A stretch of DNA of 64,000 bases from Mycolicibacterium palauense. Its GTDB lineage: Bacteria; Actinomycetota; Actinomycetes; Mycobacteriales; Mycobacteriaceae. Below, piece after piece: positions 28,936 through 36,633 of the stretch. The stretch lies in contig NZ_NVQF01000015.1 of assembly GCF_002592005.1 (NCBI RefSeq), positions 25,960-89,959 on the forward strand, in the 5' to 3' direction. The notes beneath the pieces were generated by a model. It was not told the DNA's origin, searched no databases, and was given only the letters and a program-made list of their open reading frames with translations. A program made the position numbers and the translations under genes. Within the stretch, counting starts at the first letter, position 1. Each line of letters opens with the position of its first letter.

Positions 28936-30489
28936 ATGTCATGTCACCGCCGTCGCGAGGTCGTTCCCGGGTTGGACCACGAGGTCGATGTCGCGGTGGC
29001 CGGCGTGACCCCCCGCATGCCGGGGCAGGGCCCCGATCCGCGCCGCCCGCTCAACGGACTCTCGGATGCGCGCGCGTTCTTTCACACCAACGCCGTGCCG
29101 CTGTACTTCATCTCGCCGACCCCGTTCAACCTGCTGGGCACCGATCAGTGGGTGCGGAATTTCTTCTACCTGAACTACTTTGACTCCTTCGAGGGCGTCC
29201 ATCCACGGGTGTTCGTACCCCGGCGGCGCGACCAGAGGGATTTCACGTCCATGAAGGACGTGTGCAACCACCTGCTGTGCGATCCCGAGACACTCGAGTT
29301 CATCGCGGACCGGGGGCCGGGCGGTAAGGCCTGCTTCGTGATGTGCGACGAGCAGACCCACGCCCTGGCCGACCAGGCGGGCCTTCAGGTCATGCATCCC
29401 CCGCCCGAACTGCTCCGCCGCCTGGACTCCAAGACCGTCATGACGCGCCTGGCCGACGAGGCGGGCGTGCCGAGCGTGCCGCACGTGATGGGGCGCGCCG
29501 GATCCTACGAGGAGCTGATGGCGCTGGCGCAGGGCGCCGGGCTGGGAGACGACCTGGTGATCCAGGACGCCTACGGCGATGCCGGAAGCGGGACGTTCTT
29601 CGTGCGCGGCGAGCGTGACTGGGACCTGTGCGGCGCCGACCTCGTCAGGCAGCCCGAGGTCAAGGTCATGAAGCGCATCCGCAATGTCGAGGTGTGCCTG
29701 GAGGGTGTGGTGACCCGCCACGGCACGGTCATCGGCCCCGCCATGACGAGTCTGGTCGGGTACCCCGAGCTGACACCGGGCAGGGGCAGCTGGTGCGGTA
29801 ACGACATCTGGCGCGAGGTGCTGCCGCCCGCGCAGACGCACACTGCGCGGGAGATGGTGCGAAAGCTGGGCGACATCATGGGCCGCGAGGGGTACCGCGG
29901 CTACTTCGAGGTGGACCTCCTCCACGACCTGGACTCCGACGAGCTCTACCTCGGCGAGGTGAACCCACGGTTGAGCGGCGCCAGCCCCATGACGAACCTG
30001 ACCACCGAGGCCTACGCCGACATGCCGCTGTTCCTGTTCCACCTGCTGGAGTACATGGACGTGGAGTACGAGCTCGACATCGCCGAGGTCAATTCCCGCT
30101 GGGAGCGGGGCTACGGCGAGGATGAGGTCTGGGGTCAGGTGGTCATCAGCGAGACCTCACCGGACATCGAGCTCTTCACCTCGGCGCCCGAGACGGGCGT
30201 GTGGCGCCTCGACGAGGCCGGGCACATCAGCTTTGCGCGCCCCGCCAACGACTGGGATTCGGTGATCGACGAATCGGAGGCCTTCTTCATGCGGGTCGCC
30301 GCGCCGGGCGACATCCGCTGTGAGGGAGCGCAACTCGGCGTACTCGTCACCCGCGGTCATCTGCAGACCGCCGACTACCAGCTCACCGAGCACTGTCGGC
30401 GCTGGGTCAACGGCATCAAGGCGAAGTTCGCCTCCACCCCCTTGGCGCCGGCCACCCCGATCGTCTCGCGGCTCGTCGCACGAGCGTGA
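28936..30489 (+). CDS. ATP-grasp enzyme (biotin carboxylase-like)
   Basis: About 517 residues from ATG 28936; the start is uncertain because no ribosome site is clear, and the confident part begins near VDVAVAGVTPRMPG. The ATP-grasp fold is shown by LDSKTVMTRLADEAGVPSVP, the nucleotide loop DLVIQDAYGDAGSGTFFVR (about residue 210), and the Mg-binding segment YFEVDLLHDLDSDELYLGEVNPRLSGAS, quoted only as LYLGEVNPRLSGAS (about residue 340). The family activates a carboxylate as acyl phosphate and joins it to an amine or other nucleophile. It overlaps the downstream serine hydrolase gene by 4 bp. The substrate is unknown. Confidence 0.75.
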   Translation: MSCHRRREVVPGLDHEVDVAVAGVTPRMPGQGPDPRRPLNGLSDARAFFHTNAVPLYFISPTPFNLLGTDQWVRNFFYLNYFDSFEGVHPRVFVPRRRDQRDFTSMKDVCNHLLCDPETLEFIADRGPGGKACFVMCDEQTHALADQAGLQVMHPPPELLRRLDSKTVMTRLADEAGVPSVPHVMGRAGSYEELMALAQGAGLGDDLVIQDAYGDAGSGTFFVRGERDWDLCGADLVRQPEVKVMKRIRNVEVCLEGVVTRHGTVIGPAMTSLVGYPELTPGRGSWCGNDIWREVLPPAQTHTAREMVRKLGDIMGREGYRGYFEVDLLHDLDSDELYLGEVNPRLSGASPMTNLTTEAYADMPLFLFHLLEYMDVEYELDIAEVNSRWERGYGEDEVWGQVVISETSPDIELFTSAPETGVWRLDEAGHISFARPANDWDSVIDESEAFFMRVAAPGDIRCEGAQLGVLVTRGHLQTADYQLTEHCRRWVNGIKAKFASTPLAPATPIVSRLVARA

Positions 30490-31694
30490 GCGGCGGCGAA
30501 CGCGACCGCGTTCCGCCCGGCATCTCGCTGGGCAACTGGCAGTCGGCGCCGTATGCGCACTGGTCGTTCCAGCACGTCGAGGACTTCGTGCCGACCGCGG
30601 TGATCTCCCGCGGGAGCGGGCCGGTCGCGGCCCTGCCCGCCGCCGCTGTCCCGATCGCCGGGATCGCCCTGACCACCGTCGGCGGAGTGCCCACCTCCGT
30701 CGGCGCGGTGATGACCGCCACCGGCACCGACGGGTGGGCCGTGGCCCACCGCGGGTCGATGGTGGCCGAACACTACCGCGACGGCATGGGCGCCCACACG
30801 CGGCATCTGCTCTTCTCGGTGAGTAAGTCACTGGTCGCAGCCGTCACCGGCGCGCTGCACGGCGCCGGCGCGATCGAACTCGACGCACCGGTCACCGCGT
30901 TCGTTCCCGCATTGGCCGACAGCGGCTACGCGGGGGCGACGGTGCGTCACCTGCTGGACATGCGTTCGGGAATCGCCTTCTCCGATGACTACGGCGACCC
31001 GGCCGCGGAGATACACCTCCTCGACCAGGCGATGGGGTGGGCGCCCAGGAGCGGCCCGGAGGTTCCCCGCACGCTTCAGGATTTCCTGCTGACCCTGCGG
31101 CGCAAGACGGCCCACGGGGGCCCCTTCGAGTACCGCTCGTGCGATACCGACGTCCTCGGCTGGATCTGCGAGGCCGCCGGCGGCGCGAGGATGCCCGCAC
31201 TGATGTCGGAGCTGGTGTGGAGCCGCATCGGCGCCCGGTGCGACGCCACCATCGGTGTCGACGCCGTCGGCACCGGAATGTTCAACGGCGGTATCAGCGC
31301 CTGCCTGACCGACATGGTCCGGTTCGGGTCGCTGTTCCTGTGCGACGGCGTCTCATTGACCGGGCAGCAGGTGGTGCCGGCCACGTGGATCGCCGACACC
31401 CTCGAGGGCGGGCCCGACTCGCGTGAGGCCTTCGCGGCCTGCCCCGAGGACACCGGTATGCCCGGCGGGATGTACCGCAACCAGGTGTGGTTTCCCTATC
31501 CGGGCAACAACGTCGTGCTGTGTCAGGGGATGTCCGGGCAGATGATCTACATCAACCGCGCCGCCGAGGTGGTGGCCGCCAAGCTGTCCACCCAGCCGCA
31601 CCTGGAGGGCCCGCACATACTGCCGGACACGTTGCACGCGTTCGATGCGGTGGCACGCGAATTGGCGTCGACCGGCGGTGGGCCCGGGGCGTGA
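30486..31694 (+). CDS. Serine hydrolase, beta-lactamase/6-aminohexanoate-dimer hydrolase-like
   Basis: 402 residues, GTG start overlapping the ATP-grasp stop (GTGA). The class-C-like active site is SVSKSLVAAV (Ser-x-x-Lys, about residues 117-120), with YRSCDTDVLGW as the second Tyr-x-Ser element and a GMYRNQVWF region towards the end. The arrangement matches nylon-oligomer hydrolase (NylB-type) and related amide hydrolases more than antibiotic beta-lactamases. There is no signal peptide, so it acts in the cytoplasm. Coupling to an ATP-grasp ligase suggests the pair makes and cleaves the same kind of amide bond; that is inference. Confidence 0.82.
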   Translation: MSGGERDRVPPGISLGNWQSAPYAHWSFQHVEDFVPTAVISRGSGPVAALPAAAVPIAGIALTTVGGVPTSVGAVMTATGTDGWAVAHRGSMVAEHYRDGMGAHTRHLLFSVSKSLVAAVTGALHGAGAIELDAPVTAFVPALADSGYAGATVRHLLDMRSGIAFSDDYGDPAAEIHLLDQAMGWAPRSGPEVPRTLQDFLLTLRRKTAHGGPFEYRSCDTDVLGWICEAAGGARMPALMSELVWSRIGARCDATIGVDAVGTGMFNGGISACLTDMVRFGSLFLCDGVSLTGQQVVPATWIADTLEGGPDSREAFAACPEDTGMPGGMYRNQVWFPYPGNNVVLCQGMSGQMIYINRAAEVVAAKLSTQPHLEGPHILPDTLHAFDAVARELASTGGGPGA

Positions 31695-31704
31695 CCCCCG
31701 CTGG

Positions 31705-32685
31705 TCAGCCGCCGTCGTCGTGGCGAAGGGGTCGTCCCCTGCTCCGGTACAGGGCGGCGTCGGCCCGTGCGTAGAGTTCGGCGACGCTGGCGTTGATCGC
31801 GGGTTGGCTGGCCGCACCCATGCTCACCTCGGGAGTGTGCAGCCGGATGTATCGCTGAAACTCGTCGACGACCGCGGGCCCATCCCCGGCGATGCAGGCC
31901 GCGAACTCGTCGCCGCCCAGCCGGGCCAGGACTGCGTGGCGCGGGGTCGCCTGTCTCCAGTGCCGGGCGTAGCTCGTGATCCGGTCGTCGCCGGCCCGGT
32001 GTCCGAAGGTGTCGTTGAGCGTCTTCAGATTGTTGATGTCGAGCGCGATGACGGTGACCGTGGCCGACCCCGCGCGGAAGCGGCTCAGCAGTTCGGCCGT
32101 GCCCAGTTCCCAGCCCGCGCGATTGAGCAGGCCCGTCATGGGGTCGGTGCAGGCCGCGGTGAACATCGCCCGCATGAGCACCCCGAAGGACTCGGCCGCT
32201 CCGATGATCGCCACGGCGATGATGAGATACGAAATGAAGCCGGTCTTCGGCGCCGGAGCGATGGCGACGGCGATCACGCACGCACCGGTGGTGGTGCCGA
32301 TCAACACCCAGGCCTGGCGCGGCGGAGAGAAGGCACGCAGGTACATCGCCAGGAACATCGGGGCGATCAAGCAGACGTACTCGGCGATCATCGAGACGTG
32401 AAACGCCATCACCACGGGAGTGGCGGCGACGGCGGCCAGGGTCGGCGGGAGCAGGCGGTGCCGTTCCACCGCCAGGTAGGACAAAGCCGCCGCGCCCAGA
32501 ACGACGGCGAGGATCCCGCCGGTGGGATTGCCGTAGGTGAGGTCGGGATGGATCGGAAACAGGGTGAACACGACCCCGTAGAGATAGAGGAACGTGGTGG
32601 CACCCAGGTAGATGCGCAGCAGGCGCACCCTCTCGTTGCCGAACACCCGGTAGTCGGCACCCGCGAGCGAGCTGGGGCGGTACAT
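31705..32685 (-). CDS. Membrane diguanylate cyclase (GGDEF)
   Basis: 326 residues. Five to six hydrophobic segments fill residues 22-165 (a MASE-like N-terminal sensor), followed by the GGDEF domain: DPMTGLLNRAGW (181-192), ALDINNLKTLNDTFGH with metal Asp216, and the intact signature RLGGDEF (GGDEF at 257-261). No RxxD inhibitory I-site is visible five residues before GGDEF, so product feedback may be absent. It makes cyclic di-GMP from GTP at the membrane. The stop is 10 bp from the convergent hydrolase gene. Four 14-bp repeats lie 37-92 bp upstream of its start. Confidence 0.88.
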   Translation of the reverse strand: MYRPSSLAGADYRVFGNERVRLLRIYLGATTFLYLYGVVFTLFPIHPDLTYGNPTGGILAVVLGAAALSYLAVERHRLLPPTLAAVAATPVVMAFHVSMIAEYVCLIAPMFLAMYLRAFSPPRQAWVLIGTTTGACVIAVAIAPAPKTGFISYLIIAVAIIGAAESFGVLMRAMFTAACTDPMTGLLNRAGWELGTAELLSRFRAGSATVTVIALDINNLKTLNDTFGHRAGDDRITSYARHWRQATPRHAVLARLGGDEFAACIAGDGPAVVDEFQRYIRLHTPEVSMGAASQPAINASVAELYARADAALYRSRGRPLRHDDGG

Positions 32686-32721
32686 GCGGGTTCACCTGCC
32701 TGGGACCGACTGACATCCGGG

Positions 32722-32777
32722 GATGCACGAAACTGGATGCACGAAACTGGATGCACGAACTTCGATGCACGAATTTC
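32722..32777. repeat. Four tandem 14-bp repeats upstream of diguanylate cyclase
   Basis: Units gatgcacgaaactg (32722-32735 and 32736-32749), gatgcacgaacttc (32750-32763) and gatgcacgaatttc (32764-32777), with a trailing gatgc. The last two create cgaa-n-ttcg symmetry. They lie between the start of the diguanylate cyclase gene (32685) and the end of the fusion gene (32921), and could be iteron-like regulator sites or a small VNTR. Confidence 0.85.
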
Positions 32778-32920
32778 GATGCCTTGGAGTATCGCGCGAC
32801 CGCGGCCGATCGCGCAGGAAGTGCCGTGAGTCGTGCCCCAACCTCAACCGAGCGCCCCCCAGTGCGGGTGTCGCCGCGACCGGCCTCGTCCCGTCGGCCG
32901 GTGGCGAGAAATCCCCGAGG

Positions 32921-34717
32921 TCAGCTTCTTTCGCGTGACCACCGGGAATCCGCGGCGGCGACGGTCCGGATGACGCCGACCATGTCGAGGGCTCCGTCGC
33001 CGGCCGCCATCGCCCGACGGTAGAGGTCACGGCTGACTCTGATCAGTGGGACCGCCAGTTGTGCGTCGTCTGCCGCCGAGACGACGAGCTCGGCGTTCAT
33101 CAGCACATCGGAGATCGCGGCTTGCGCAGTGAAATCGGCGTCGAGGAGCTTCGCCGACTTGGTGCGCGAGATCGGCGAGGACATCTGACCGGAATCGAGG
33201 ACCGATCGCAGCATCGCGGTGTCCACGCCGAGTTCGGTGCCGAAATGGAACGTCTCGGCCAGCGCCGTGACCAGGGTGATCAGGAAGACGCTGGAGGACA
33301 GCTTCAGGGTCAGCGCCGAGGGCACCGGTCCGCACCGTGTCACCTGCGCACACAGCGGGTCCAGGATCGGCTCCACCCGGCGCAGGACATCCGGGCGCCC
33401 GGCGGTCATGGCGACAAGGCGTCCCTGCTGGGCCGGGCGTTGCGACCCGGACACCGGCGCCTCGACGTAGTCGCCCCCGGCCGCCTCGACCTCCTCGGCG
33501 AGTGCCCGCGAAAAGCGCGGCGACAGAGTGCCCATGTTGACGATCGTGCGGCCGGCCGCCAGCGACGCCAGACCGGCCGCGGTCCCCCGCAACACCTCGT
33601 CGACGGCGGTCTCATCGCGGAGCATCAGGATGACCGTCTGGCATTCCGCGAAGAGGTCGCCGATCGACGGCACCGCCCGGGCCCCCTGGGCCGCCAGCCG
33701 CGCGGCCGCGCCGGGGCTGCGGTTCCACACGGTCAGCGGCGTGCCGTGCCGGAGCAGACGCGCGGCCATGGCACTACCCATGATTCCCAGTCCGGCGAAG
33801 CCCACGCGCGCGGCCACGGGCGCGGGCTCCTCGACCAGGCGCTTGCGAAACCAATGGTGCGCGTAGGGCTCGTCGTTGAACGGAGCGACCTCCTCGTAGC
33901 CAGTCGCGCGGTAGAGGCCTATCGCCTCGTGCAACGACCGGTTGGTGTCCAGTCGCACGGCCCGGGCGCCGAGGTGTAGCGCCTCGGCCTCCGCGGCGAG
34001 CAGCAGCCTGCGGCCGATACCCAGTCCGCGGGCCTCCCCGGAGACCCACAGTCGTTTGATCTCCGCGGTGTCGTGGTCACGAAGTTTGACGCCGATGCAG
34101 CCCACCGGATGTCCCTTGAGCGTCGCGAGCAGGAACCGTCCCCGCGGCGGACTCATCTCCTCGTCGGTGGCGGCCAGCGTCGTGCTCTGGTCGAAGCCCT
34201 GCGGCAGCGAGTCGTCGAGCGTGGCGAAGTAGGCCGCCACCGCCGATCGGGCCTCGGGCGAGGCGGGGTCGGCGGGTCCGATCGTGACCGCCGAGGCGGT
34301 GAACAGGCGGCGCACGGTGGTCGCGGCACCGATCAGCTCCTCGCGCTGGCGATCGCTGAGCGGAGACAGGATCGTCGTCACCAGGTCGTCGGAGAGATCG
34401 TTGAGGACGGTCAACTCGCGGCGGCCCGCCGGCGTCAGATGCGCACGGCGCACCCGGCTGTCCGTGCCGGAGGCCGCGGTGGCCACAAGACCGTCGCGTT
34501 CGAGGGATCGCAGCAGCCGGCTGAGGTAACCGGAGTCCAGCCCGGTGCGCGCGCGCAGTTCGCGCACCTCGGCGCCGTCGGGGCCGATCTCCCAGAGCAG
34601 CCGGTCCAGTCCGAGGGATCGGTCACGGGCGAGGTACTGATCCTCGAGTGCACCGATGCGTTCGGTGACGGTGCGGTTGAACGCGCGCAGCGCGTCGATG
34701 TCCGGGCGGCCGACCAT
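32921..34717 (-). CDS. MarR-GNAT-3-hydroxyisobutyrate dehydrogenase-like triple fusion
   Basis: 598 residues. Residues 1-145 are a MarR winged HTH (ALEDQYLARDRSLGLDRLL; LRARTGLDSGYLSRLLRSLE; DSRVRRAHLTPAGRREL). Residues 150-293 are a GNAT acetyltransferase with IKRLWVSGEARGLGIGRRLL, the acetyl-CoA pyrophosphate loop (RGLGIG at about 230-235). Residues 304-598 are a beta-hydroxyacid dehydrogenase: VGFAGLGIMGSAMAARLL (NAD loop), VEAPVSGSQ (family signature) and the catalytic Lys region LTLKLSSSVF (Lys472), where the usual Asn is Ser. ATG 34717 lies inside a perfect palindrome. MarR-GNAT fusions are known; adding a dehydrogenase is unusual. No interruption is seen in the reading frame. Confidence 0.8.
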   Translation of the reverse strand: MVGRPDIDALRAFNRTVTERIGALEDQYLARDRSLGLDRLLWEIGPDGAEVRELRARTGLDSGYLSRLLRSLERDGLVATAASGTDSRVRRAHLTPAGRRELTVLNDLSDDLVTTILSPLSDRQREELIGAATTVRRLFTASAVTIGPADPASPEARSAVAAYFATLDDSLPQGFDQSTTLAATDEEMSPPRGRFLLATLKGHPVGCIGVKLRDHDTAEIKRLWVSGEARGLGIGRRLLLAAEAEALHLGARAVRLDTNRSLHEAIGLYRATGYEEVAPFNDEPYAHHWFRKRLVEEPAPVAARVGFAGLGIMGSAMAARLLRHGTPLTVWNRSPGAAARLAAQGARAVPSIGDLFAECQTVILMLRDETAVDEVLRGTAAGLASLAAGRTIVNMGTLSPRFSRALAEEVEAAGGDYVEAPVSGSQRPAQQGRLVAMTAGRPDVLRRVEPILDPLCAQVTRCGPVPSALTLKLSSSVFLITLVTALAETFHFGTELGVDTAMLRSVLDSGQMSSPISRTKSAKLLDADFTAQAAISDVLMNAELVVSAADDAQLAVPLIRVSRDLYRRAMAAGDGALDMVGVIRTVAAADSRWSRERS

Positions 34718-34742
34718 ATATCTGACCTTAGTCAGATATATG
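34715..34742. promoter_or_regulatory. 28-bp perfect inverted repeat overlapping fusion gene start codon
   Basis: Arms catatatctgac and gtcagatatatg with a 4-bp ctta spacer. On the minus strand the final three bases of the repeat are the ATG start codon of the fusion gene, so bound protein would cover the translation start and its upstream AAGG. A MarR dimer is the expected ligand (the fusion protein itself). Confidence 0.7.
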
Positions 34743-34773
34743 GCGGGTGGCAGTCGGCTCAACCGAGCTCAGC

Positions 34774-34821
34774 GCACTCGCCGACGCACTCACCGACGCA
34801 CTCACCGAAGCACTCACCACG
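34774..34821. repeat. Four tandem 12-bp repeats
   Basis: gcactcgccgac, gcactcaccgac, gcactcaccgaa and gcactcaccacg in succession in the gap between the fusion gene start and the isomerase stop. The units drift by one or two bases. No coding or regulatory role is evident. Confidence 0.75.
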
Positions 34822-34867
34822 GTCCGGCGCGTTGCCGAGGACGATCCGCATCGATGACCGCCCGCGA

Positions 34868-36340
34868 TCAGACGCTGACGTGCCTGAGGCCGAGGAGTTC
34901 TGCGGCGGCCCCGAGCTCGGCCGCCCGATGTCCGGTGCACAGGGCCCAGTGGTGGCCGGTGCCCGTCGCGCTCCATTCGTCGGTCCATTCGCCGGGGTCG
35001 CGACCGAAATCCACCCGCGAGGTGGTGTTGCCGATGGCCAGCAGTGGGCCCTGCACGACGGTCCCCTCGGAGGTGATGAACGACAGCGAACCGTCGATGC
35101 CCTGTCCCACCGCGAAGGTGGTCACCGGCCCGTGCGTGACGTCGAACTCGACGCCGACCCCGTACCCGCGCTTGCCGTGGTAGACGCCCAGTCCACGCAG
35201 CAGCGGACGGCCCGACGAAATGGCGAGATGCGCGGGCCCGTCATGGCCCATCTCGACGACGTTGTCGTCGAAGTTCAGTGCCTGCAGCTCGGTGAACGAG
35301 CCGCCGGCGCCGATCCGGTCGGCGACCAGCATGGCGATCGCGGTGCGGATGTCGTACTCCCCCGCGGCCGGGATGCCGCGCGCCGTCAGCAGGGATGCGC
35401 CGAGAATCATGCCGGCGCCGAGGCGTTCGTGTATCTCGCCCTCCTGGCCACGGTGGTAGTAGGCCAGGGCGTCCAACTCGAAATCGGCTACCAGGGTGTC
35501 CAGACCGACCGACACCCGTGCCGCCCAGCGCAAGTCGTCGTCCACCACCGAGTGGTCCAGCTCGAACACCGACTGCGCCAGTTCGACGCGCTCCGCGGTC
35601 TGCTGGTCGCCGACGGCGGCGACCCGGACCCGCAGATCGTCGAACTCGAGGACCTCGACATGGCAGCCGAGCCGGCTCGACAGCAGTGTCATGTCCGTCG
35701 AGATGTCGAGCATGCCCGGATAGAGGTGGCCCATCAGCCCGACCCGCGCCGTCCGCACCGCGGCTCGTGCGGTGGCCGCCGAGAGCCACCGCCGTATCCG
35801 GCGCCAGGCGTTGTCGTCGTCGAGGTATCCCGAGACGGAACGGAAATCGATGCCGCTACGTCGAAACACGTTGGCCACCTCCGGTAGCGGACATTGGCCG
35901 CAGTATGCCAACCAGGCGCCCGTATCGGTGTTGGCGTGATCCATCGCGGTGGTGGGCTGAAGATCGATGAGCAGCACCGGCGCCTGGGTGCGCTGCGCGA
36001 TGGGCAGCACCATGGATGCGGTGAGGTAGGTGGTCAGGAAGACGACCACCAGGTCACAGTCGGCGCGCCGCAACGTGTCCGCGGCCGCCGCGGACTCCCG
36101 TGGATCCGAGACGAAGCCCGCGTCGATCACCTCGCACTCGAAGCCCTCGAACCGCTGTGTCACCCGACGCACCGACTCGCGGAGCGTGGGTAGGAGCTCG
36201 GGAAACTGTGGCCAGTAGGCCCCCAGGCCGCCGGACACGAGTCCGATCCGGGTTTTCCGCGGTGTGATTCGCGCCAGGAGCGGTGCTGTCGTTCCCGGTG
36301 CCGGCGCCCGGGTCTCGGGCGTCAATGCGGTGTCCGTCAC
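34868..36340 (-). CDS. L-fucose/L-arabinose isomerase family protein
   Basis: 490 residues, GTG start at 36340 with GGGAG upstream. The N-terminal Rossmann-like region has RIGLVSGGLGAYWPQFPELL and CDLVVVFLTTYLTASMVLPIAQ; the middle has RVGLMGHLYPGMLDISTDM; C-terminal parts include AGEYDIRTAIAMLVADRIG and MGHDGPAHLAISSGRPLLRGLG, a metal-site region of isomerases (Glu and His candidates). This is an aldose-ketose isomerase-fold protein; several members have unknown activity. There is no sugar kinase or transporter nearby. A LacI-type operator 155 bp upstream suggests sugar-responsive control. Confidence 0.8.
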   Translation of the reverse strand: MTDTALTPETRAPAPGTTAPLLARITPRKTRIGLVSGGLGAYWPQFPELLPTLRESVRRVTQRFEGFECEVIDAGFVSDPRESAAAADTLRRADCDLVVVFLTTYLTASMVLPIAQRTQAPVLLIDLQPTTAMDHANTDTGAWLAYCGQCPLPEVANVFRRSGIDFRSVSGYLDDDNAWRRIRRWLSAATARAAVRTARVGLMGHLYPGMLDISTDMTLLSSRLGCHVEVLEFDDLRVRVAAVGDQQTAERVELAQSVFELDHSVVDDDLRWAARVSVGLDTLVADFELDALAYYHRGQEGEIHERLGAGMILGASLLTARGIPAAGEYDIRTAIAMLVADRIGAGGSFTELQALNFDDNVVEMGHDGPAHLAISSGRPLLRGLGVYHGKRGYGVGVEFDVTHGPVTTFAVGQGIDGSLSFITSEGTVVQGPLLAIGNTTSRVDFGRDPGEWTDEWSATGTGHHWALCTGHRAAELGAAAELLGLRHVSV

Positions 36341-36494
36341 GGTGTATCTCCCTCAACCTCTCTCGACCTCGATCTGCCCCGTGCAGCCAGTGTCGGCGCT
36401 TGGCCACCACGTGCAGGGTTCTCTCTCGCCGGCCGCGGGGCGGCTGGTCCGGGCGGCCGCGCCGCCCGGCATTCCGGTGCCGCCACGACGAAAA

Positions 36495-36506
36495 TGAAAC
36501 GTTTCA
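36495..36506. promoter_or_regulatory. LacI-type operator tgaaacgtttca
   Basis: A perfect 12-bp palindrome with the central CG typical of LacI/GalR operators, 155 bp upstream of the isomerase gene on the minus strand. No LacI-family gene is in this window, so the regulator would be encoded elsewhere. Confidence 0.6.
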
Positions 36507-36575
36507 ATTCGTTGTGATGGGTGTCACCGTATTGCAGAGCGGATGGGGCGTCAAGCAGCCCCGCGGCCCGGGGTC

Positions 36576-36603
36576 AGTCAAGAAGTGAAGTCACTTCTTG
36601 ACT
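36576..36603. promoter_or_regulatory. 28-bp inverted repeat, probable TetR operator
   Basis: Arms agtcaagaagtga and tcacttcttgact with an ag spacer, 31 bp before the crotonase start at 36634. The 13-bp perfect arms and promoter position fit a repressor site, most simply for the TetR at 37550. Confidence 0.65.
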
Positions 36604-36633
36604 GGTTGGGGTGCTCGCTGGTTGTCTGCGGGT

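Noticed and set aside
30486..31694. Antibiotic-resistance beta-lactamase
   Set aside because: The protein lacks a signal peptide and matches NylB-like hydrolase motifs rather than secreted class A or C lactamases.
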